Shown: piece by piece, positions 15,342-19,400 of the stretch
Numbering within the stretch: position 1 is the stretch's first letter
Layout of the letters: each line of letters begins with the position of its first letter
The notes under the pieces: model-generated
Databases searched by the model: none
Seen by the model: the letters and a program-made list of their open reading frames with translations, nothing else
Told to the model about the DNA's origin: nothing
Translations under genes and position numbers: made by a program
Assembly: GCA_016763335.1 (NCBI GenBank)
Contig: JAESUD010000194.1
Coordinates: 1 to 19,400 of the forward strand
Source of the DNA: Emcibacteraceae bacterium
GTDB taxonomy: Bacteria > Pseudomonadota > Alphaproteobacteria > Sphingomonadales > Emcibacteraceae
DNA: 19,400 bases
Direction of reading: 5' to 3'

Positions 15342-15716
15342 ATGGCAAAAATATTAATAGCAGAAGACGAAATCGCCGTCCGCACATTCATATGTCGGGC
15401 ATTAAAACTTCGCGGACATGAGACCTTTGGTGTCGCCGATGGCGGCGCAGCAATTGTCGAACTGGAAAATAGTGAATACGACCTTCTACTCACTGATATT
15501 ATTATGCCGATAATGGACGGCATTTCTCTTGCACTTAAGGTAACGGCAGAATATCCAAAGTTACCAATTCTAATGATGACCGGTTTTGTGCACGAAAGAC
15601 AGCGTGCCCACAATATGGGTAGCCTTATCCATAATGTTATCAGCAAGCCATTTTCACTTGATGAGATATGCCACGCCGTTGACGATGTGCTAACTGAAAA
15701 ACATCAAATTCATTAA
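15342..15716 (+). CDS. cpdR: CpdR-like single-domain response regulator
   Basis: A 124-residue receiver domain with no output domain. Acidic pocket Glu8/Asp9, phosphoacceptor Asp52 (LLLTDIIMP), Thr80 (LMMTG) and Lys102 (SKPFS) are all in place. The text LAEDE-like AEDEIAVRTFICRALKLRGH, VADGGAA, MDGISLAL, HERQRAHNMGSLIHNV and KPFSLDEI closely follows CpdR of Caulobacter and relatives. When unphosphorylated, CpdR primes ClpXP for degradation of cell-cycle proteins; the CckA-ChpT relay phosphorylates it. The neighbourhood, with ftsEX and the zinc-ribbon gene, is typical of alphaproteobacteria. GGA before the ATG is a modest ribosome site. The stop directly abuts that of the DUF4175 gene. Another receiver role cannot be fully excluded. 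Confidence 0.88.
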   Translation: MAKILIAEDEIAVRTFICRALKLRGHETFGVADGGAAIVELENSEYDLLLTDIIMPIMDGISLALKVTAEYPKLPILMMTGFVHERQRAHNMGSLIHNVISKPFSLDEICHAVDDVLTEKHQIH

Positions 15717-17696
15717 TCACAAAACCGGTTGTGAATTAATTTCTTTCATTATATTTTGAAGTTCTATTGAACTGGAAATTGGTTTATTCAGAACCCTCTT
15801 AAGGTTACTCATGATAGCAATAAGCTCAGATTGTGACTGCGTAACCTGATTAGTTTTACTATTGCGCATATTGTCCAGAATATCATCAACCAATTCAGAT
15901 GCGTTCTGTATAAGAAACCCGGAATTATCCCCCGCAAAAGAAATTTTCTCCCCAAGTAATTTAAACGCATCACCAATTTTTGTTTGCAGTATGATCTGAC
16001 TGTGCTTTTGACCCACTGTCTTATCACTCGGCTCTATAGATTTATTATTTTTAAACAACTTATCTTTCATTTGTTCATTATAAGAACTTGATAACAATGT
16101 TCGTTGTATAGCGATTAAATTATCTATTATCTGACGACTTTCTGAAAGCGCAAAATAATTACCCAATCCGCCTTTACTCAATATCAGGTCGTCATTTTGT
16201 ACAAGCCCCTTACGCATAAAGTCTACAATCATTGAAGCATTATGATATTTTTCCTGATCGCTAAAGGCTAAAATATAACTGTATAATTTTCTCAATGCGG
16301 AAATATCAATATCTAGTGAATATTTTTTTGAAACCGTCTTTCCCGCTATGTTGATATAATCACGGAAAAACCTGTCAGAAACTTTCAGATCTTCCCGGAT
16401 AACAGAAATCGGTTTCATCTGATGAAGAGAGAGAGTGAGCTCATCCAGTGAAAAAAGAAGATTATTTTCAGTGGTTGAAAGATCGTTATTTTCAATTTTC
16501 TGGGCTATGTCCCATAATAAATCACGGGCCACCTCTTTATCATTCTTATCAGTAGGGTCAACGAGCCGCCAATAAGCAGATCGCATTGCCATATAATAAA
16601 CGGCAGGCAACCCTTCTTTATCCGGTAATAATCCTAGCGCATTTATTCTCCTGGCTAACGACCGTAAATCTTGATTCGCTTCACCTAACGCCTGATAAAG
16701 TGACATTAAATTGCTCGCTATTTCATGGTTATATTTTCTTTCCGGTATATATATTTGACTTAAAATAGCCGTGGATATCTGTCCTGCTTCATCTTCAACC
16801 GAAATTCTAATATCAACCTCGCCACCTGCTAACTCAGAGCCAGTAAAGTCCACATAGAAAATATTATTATATGATTTTACTTCCCTAATGGATAAAAGGT
16901 GAAGATCACTTGGTTTGCCGTCTGAATTAATTATTTCAAGTGACGCTCTCATAATTTTTTTGTCATCTTTTACATCAACATTAAATGCAAGATAGCCTTT
17001 TTCATTTTCATGATCTTCAACAACGAAGCGTTTAATTTCCGGCTCCTCATCATCGATAATAATAAGAGGCCAACTACCCACAATGTAAGTGCCCTGTTTA
17101 ATCGACCATGATATTTGTTGATCAATTTTAGCGGTGACCTTGAAACTACCATCCACCATTTCATCAAAAATAAATTCATTCCCATCCGAAAGTACTAATG
17201 TTGGCGCCCACTTTAAATTCTTCACATGAACATCAAGCACACTGCCTTCATAAACCGGGCCAATTTCATCATTTCTACTGTTTGTGGCTATTAAATTTTT
17301 GCTAAAAGTTTCTTTTTGCAAATATAATGGCGGGGTCACCGTCGCCGTAACCTCTGCATCCGGGTAATTAAAAATTGCCCTTGGCATAAAAGCCAGTGTG
17401 GTTAGACGTAAAAAATCACTACCGCTTATCACTGCAATGATCAACGTCACACAAACACAAATGGACATCCGTGATTTAGCAGCCTTTTTAGAAAGCGTCA
17501 TCTTCCCGCGAATACCCAGTATGAGCATTGCTGTACTTGCTAAAATGATCAGAAAATAAAATATTACCTGTAATTTCGGTGGGCCAAGCGCCCAAAGATC
17601 AAGCAGTGAAATTGTATAATACGAAAGTAACAATATAGTCGTAGAAACAAGTCCCGCGATTATAGAAGGATTTTTAATCATGCTTTCGAAAAACAT
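15717..17696 (-). CDS. DUF4175 / TIGR02302-type membrane protein, short form
   Basis: A 659-residue protein typical of alphaproteobacteria beside lysA. Three transmembrane segments (about 11-35, 42-62, 78-95) open it; a large extracytoplasmic part follows. Recognisable features are EVTATVTPPLYL at about 114-125, an Ig-like beta domain, a DDEEPEIKRF segment and the helical motif VARDLLWDIAQKIE with NNDLSTTENNLLF, close to the family pattern. Homologues I recall run to about 800 or more residues with a low-complexity Gln/Gly-rich C-terminus; that tail is missing here. Function is unknown. The start at 17696 lacks a clear ribosome site; a second ATG lies at 17681. It lies 59 bases after the lysA stop, so it is probably co-transcribed with lysA. 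Confidence 0.83.
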   Translation of the reverse strand: MFFESMIKNPSIIAGLVSTTILLLSYYTISLLDLWALGPPKLQVIFYFLIILASTAMLILGIRGKMTLSKKAAKSRMSICVCVTLIIAVISGSDFLRLTTLAFMPRAIFNYPDAEVTATVTPPLYLQKETFSKNLIATNSRNDEIGPVYEGSVLDVHVKNLKWAPTLVLSDGNEFIFDEMVDGSFKVTAKIDQQISWSIKQGTYIVGSWPLIIIDDEEPEIKRFVVEDHENEKGYLAFNVDVKDDKKIMRASLEIINSDGKPSDLHLLSIREVKSYNNIFYVDFTGSELAGGEVDIRISVEDEAGQISTAILSQIYIPERKYNHEIASNLMSLYQALGEANQDLRSLARRINALGLLPDKEGLPAVYYMAMRSAYWRLVDPTDKNDKEVARDLLWDIAQKIENNDLSTTENNLLFSLDELTLSLHQMKPISVIREDLKVSDRFFRDYINIAGKTVSKKYSLDIDISALRKLYSYILAFSDQEKYHNASMIVDFMRKGLVQNDDLILSKGGLGNYFALSESRQIIDNLIAIQRTLLSSSYNEQMKDKLFKNNKSIEPSDKTVGQKHSQIILQTKIGDAFKLLGEKISFAGDNSGFLIQNASELVDDILDNMRNSKTNQVTQSQSELIAIMSNLKRVLNKPISSSIELQNIMKEINSQPVL

Positions 17697-17755
17697 TCCA
17701 GACTTTATACTTTTACCCTTTAACAGAACATACCCTTCTTATTGTTATGAAGATG

Positions 17756-19018
17756 CTATTCTGACAGCCAAGGTGCACTCTGATCAAGTCCTATAATATC
17801 ATCATATGACGGACGGGGCCTGACAACAGCAAATTCGTCTGCCTTTACAAGCACTTCAGGAATTAATTTTCTAGTGTTATAAGTTGATGCCATCACCGCT
17901 CCATACGCACCGACGGAACGAATCGCTAAAAGGTCATCTTTCTTCATCGGTGTTACCAGACGATTTGTCGCAAATGTATCGCCTGATTCACAGACCGGAC
18001 CGACAATATCATAAAGCGTACTATCCTCGTCGCTTTCTTTAACCGGATCAATTCTATGATACGCATCATACATACTCGGGCGTACAAGGTCATTCATCGC
18101 CGCATCAATGATTAAAAACTTTCGTTTTTCACCCGACTTCACATAAACAACTTTAGAAACAAGAATGCCAGCATTCCCAACTAGGAAGCGACCCGGTTCA
18201 ATAATAATTTTACACCCAAGGTGACTAACGACCCGCTTGACCATTGCCGCATATTCACGCGGAAGTGGTGGAACATCATCCCCTTCATAAGGAATGCCGA
18301 GGCCACCACCAAGATCAAGCCGCGTAATGTCATGACCATCTTCCCGAAGCGTTTCAATCAGGCCTGTGATACGAGTAAAGGCCTCTTCAAAAGGATCAAG
18401 CTCGGTGATTTGAGAACCAATATGAAGATCAAGCCCAACGAGTTTAATGCCTGAAAGCTCCGCAGCACGAGCACAAATTTCCCGAACTTTAGTCCAGGGA
18501 ACCCCAAACTTATTTTCTGACTTTCCTGTCGATATTTTGGCATGGGTTTTCGCATCCACATCAGGATTAACCCTAAAAGTGATATCGGCTATTTTATCCA
18601 GTGATGATGCCACTTCGCTTAATTGGTATAATTCAGGTTCGCTCTCAACATTAAACTGATATATTTCATTCTCAAGCGCAAAAATCATCTCAGATTCTGT
18701 TTTAGCAACACCGGAATAAACTATTTTTTCTGCCGGAATTCCTGCCGCAAGCGCTCTTCGCAACTCCCCTTCGGAAACCACATCAGCACCAGCACCCAAA
18801 TCACCCAATGTTTTTATCACGGCCTGATTTGTATTGGCTTTAACCGCATAACATATCAATAAGTCTAAATCGCCAAAAGCGTCTTTAAACTGATTAAACT
18901 GATATGTTAAAGAGGCCGTTGAATAAAGATAAAACGGTGTGCCAACTTGTTCTGCAACTTCAGACACCCTTACATTATCAGCATACATTTCGCCGTCACG
19001 ATATTCAAAAAAATTCAT
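17756..19018 (-). CDS. lysA: Diaminopimelate decarboxylase
   Basis: Catalyses the last step of lysine synthesis, decarboxylation of meso-diaminopimelate, with PLP. This is a fold-type III enzyme of 420 residues, the normal length. PLP Lys60 is in YAVKAN; then HIGSQI (199-204), GGGLGIPY (237-244), EPGR (274-277), CESGD (343-347) and GAYGAVMASTYN (370-381), containing the active-site Cys343 and Tyr372. The frame opens at a TTG at 19036, but the ATG at 19018 has AGGGA a few bases upstream and starts where the family does. It is 18 bases downstream of lptM, in the conserved order argH-lptM-lysA-DUF4175. Confidence 0.97.
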   Translation of the reverse strand: MNFFEYRDGEMYADNVRVSEVAEQVGTPFYLYSTASLTYQFNQFKDAFGDLDLLICYAVKANTNQAVIKTLGDLGAGADVVSEGELRRALAAGIPAEKIVYSGVAKTESEMIFALENEIYQFNVESEPELYQLSEVASSLDKIADITFRVNPDVDAKTHAKISTGKSENKFGVPWTKVREICARAAELSGIKLVGLDLHIGSQITELDPFEEAFTRITGLIETLREDGHDITRLDLGGGLGIPYEGDDVPPLPREYAAMVKRVVSHLGCKIIIEPGRFLVGNAGILVSKVVYVKSGEKRKFLIIDAAMNDLVRPSMYDAYHRIDPVKESDEDSTLYDIVGPVCESGDTFATNRLVTPMKKDDLLAIRSVGAYGAVMASTYNTRKLIPEVLVKADEFAVVRPRPSYDDIIGLDQSAPWLSE

Positions 19019-19036
19019 AATTTCCCTACTCAGCAA

Positions 19037-19165
19037 TTATTTTTGTTCGTTATTTTCTTGCGGTGCTTCATATCCCGCAGGCGGCAATAAATCGCCCCGT
19101 TTACCGCAAGATAAAACCCCAAAGCACAAGAAACCAATCATCACTAATTGTATAAAACCCTTCAT
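19037..19165 (-). CDS. lptM: LptM-like small lipoprotein
   Basis: A 42-residue lipoprotein, short enough to be missed by length-filtered gene calls. The N-terminus is basic then hydrophobic (residues 4-17), with a lipobox LS-C at Cys20 followed by GKRGDLLPP; the pattern C-G-x-x-G-x-L-x-x-P-P is the signature of LptM (formerly YifL), which in enterobacteria assists assembly of the LptD/LptE lipopolysaccharide translocon. Its position between argH and lysA is the usual alphaproteobacterial context. The ATG is two bases past the argH stop, with AGG upstream. Functional transfer from enterobacteria is inference. Confidence 0.85.
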   Translation of the reverse strand: MKGFIQLVMIGFLCFGVLSCGKRGDLLPPAGYEAPQENNEQK

Positions 19166-19167
19166 GA

Positions 19168-19400
19168 TTAGCCTATTCTTTCTTTAGCAAGCGTTACTTG
19201 CTTTAAAACCTCAGACGGCGCAGTACCACCAAAACTCACACGGCTATCAACCGAACTATCGACACTGAGAACGCTGAACACTTCTTTAGTGATTTTTGGC
19301 TCAACTTGCTGCATTTCCTCAAGCGTTAAACCATCAAGGTCACAACCTTTTTTTTCTGCCAACGCAACAAGCGATCCTGTTATGTGATGAGCATTTCTAA
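19168..19400 (-). CDS. argH: Argininosuccinate lyase, 3' end only
   Basis: Only the last 77 residues are in the window; the gene continues past 19400. The fragment reads RNAHHITGSLVALAEKKG, then LDGLTLEEMQQ, VEPKITKEVFSVLSV and the terminal RVSFGGTAPSEVLKQV, all of which are the typical ArgH C-terminus. The enzyme splits argininosuccinate into arginine and fumarate. It ends two bases before the lptM start, so the genes form one transcript. Confidence 0.95.
   Translation of the reverse strand, partial: RNAHHITGSLVALAEKKGCDLDGLTLEEMQQVEPKITKEVFSVLSVDSSVDSRVSFGGTAPSEVLKQVTLAKERIG

Noticed and set aside
1..19400. Mobile element, prophage, CRISPR or defence island
   Set aside because: No transposase, integrase, terminal inverted repeats, direct-repeat arrays or restriction genes were found. 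Codon and base use look even across the window. All genes are core metabolic or envelope genes, apart from unknowns that have core-type neighbours.

Overview
The window is an AT-rich stretch (GC near 40% by eye) of an alphaproteobacterial chromosome. The lineage call rests on gene content: a CpdR-type single-domain receiver, a DUF2125 protein, a TIGR02302/DUF4175 membrane protein next to lysA, a zinc-ribbon/DUF3426 protein next to ftsEX, metX-metW, and etfA followed by a 3-hydroxybutyryl-CoA dehydrogenase. The order cannot be fixed from sequence alone. There are no rRNA or tRNA genes, CRISPR arrays, insertion sequences or phage genes; this is densely packed core genome.

Layout. (1) 1-2294, plus strand: the 3' part of etfA, a 3-hydroxybutyryl-CoA dehydrogenase overlapping it by one base, and a membrane-anchored YHS-domain protein; the first two serve fatty-acid or short-chain acyl-CoA oxidation. 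(2) 2295-4352, minus: an M13 (neprilysin/PepO) zinc metallopeptidase lipoprotein. (3) 4353-4672: a 320-base divergent intergenic region with a candidate small RNA, two inverted repeats and a good promoter. (4) 4673-5440, plus: a SAM-dependent methyltransferase. (5) 5443-7234, minus: metX-metW, methionine synthesis. (6) 7437-9452, plus: hisC-tyrA, with the aminotransferase directly abutting prephenate/arogenate dehydrogenase. (7) 9474-14151, minus: DUF2125 protein, small outer-membrane beta-barrel, plsC-like acyltransferase (frameshifted at its N-terminus), YdcF-like DUF218 protein, ftsX and ftsE. (8) 14437-15716, plus: zinc-ribbon/DUF3426 membrane protein and a cpdR-like receiver. (9) 15717-19400, minus: DUF4175 protein, lysA, the tiny lipoprotein lptM, and the 3' end of argH, a cluster transcribed argH-lptM-lysA-DUF4175.

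Functional threads: amino-acid synthesis (Met, Tyr/Phe/His, Lys, Arg), envelope biogenesis and division (FtsEX, PlsC, LptM, outer-membrane barrel, YdcF, M13 lipoprotein) and a cell-cycle proteolysis adaptor (CpdR).

No clearly new multi-gene system is visible. The observations most worth a second look are the frameshift that splits the conserved PlsC N-terminus from its catalytic domain, a possible C/U-rich small RNA at about 4507-4596, a YHS protein with Asp where the family normally has Cys or Sec, operator-like palindromes at the hisC promoter and upstream of ftsE, and four convergent gene pairs whose stop codons lie 0-21 bases apart.
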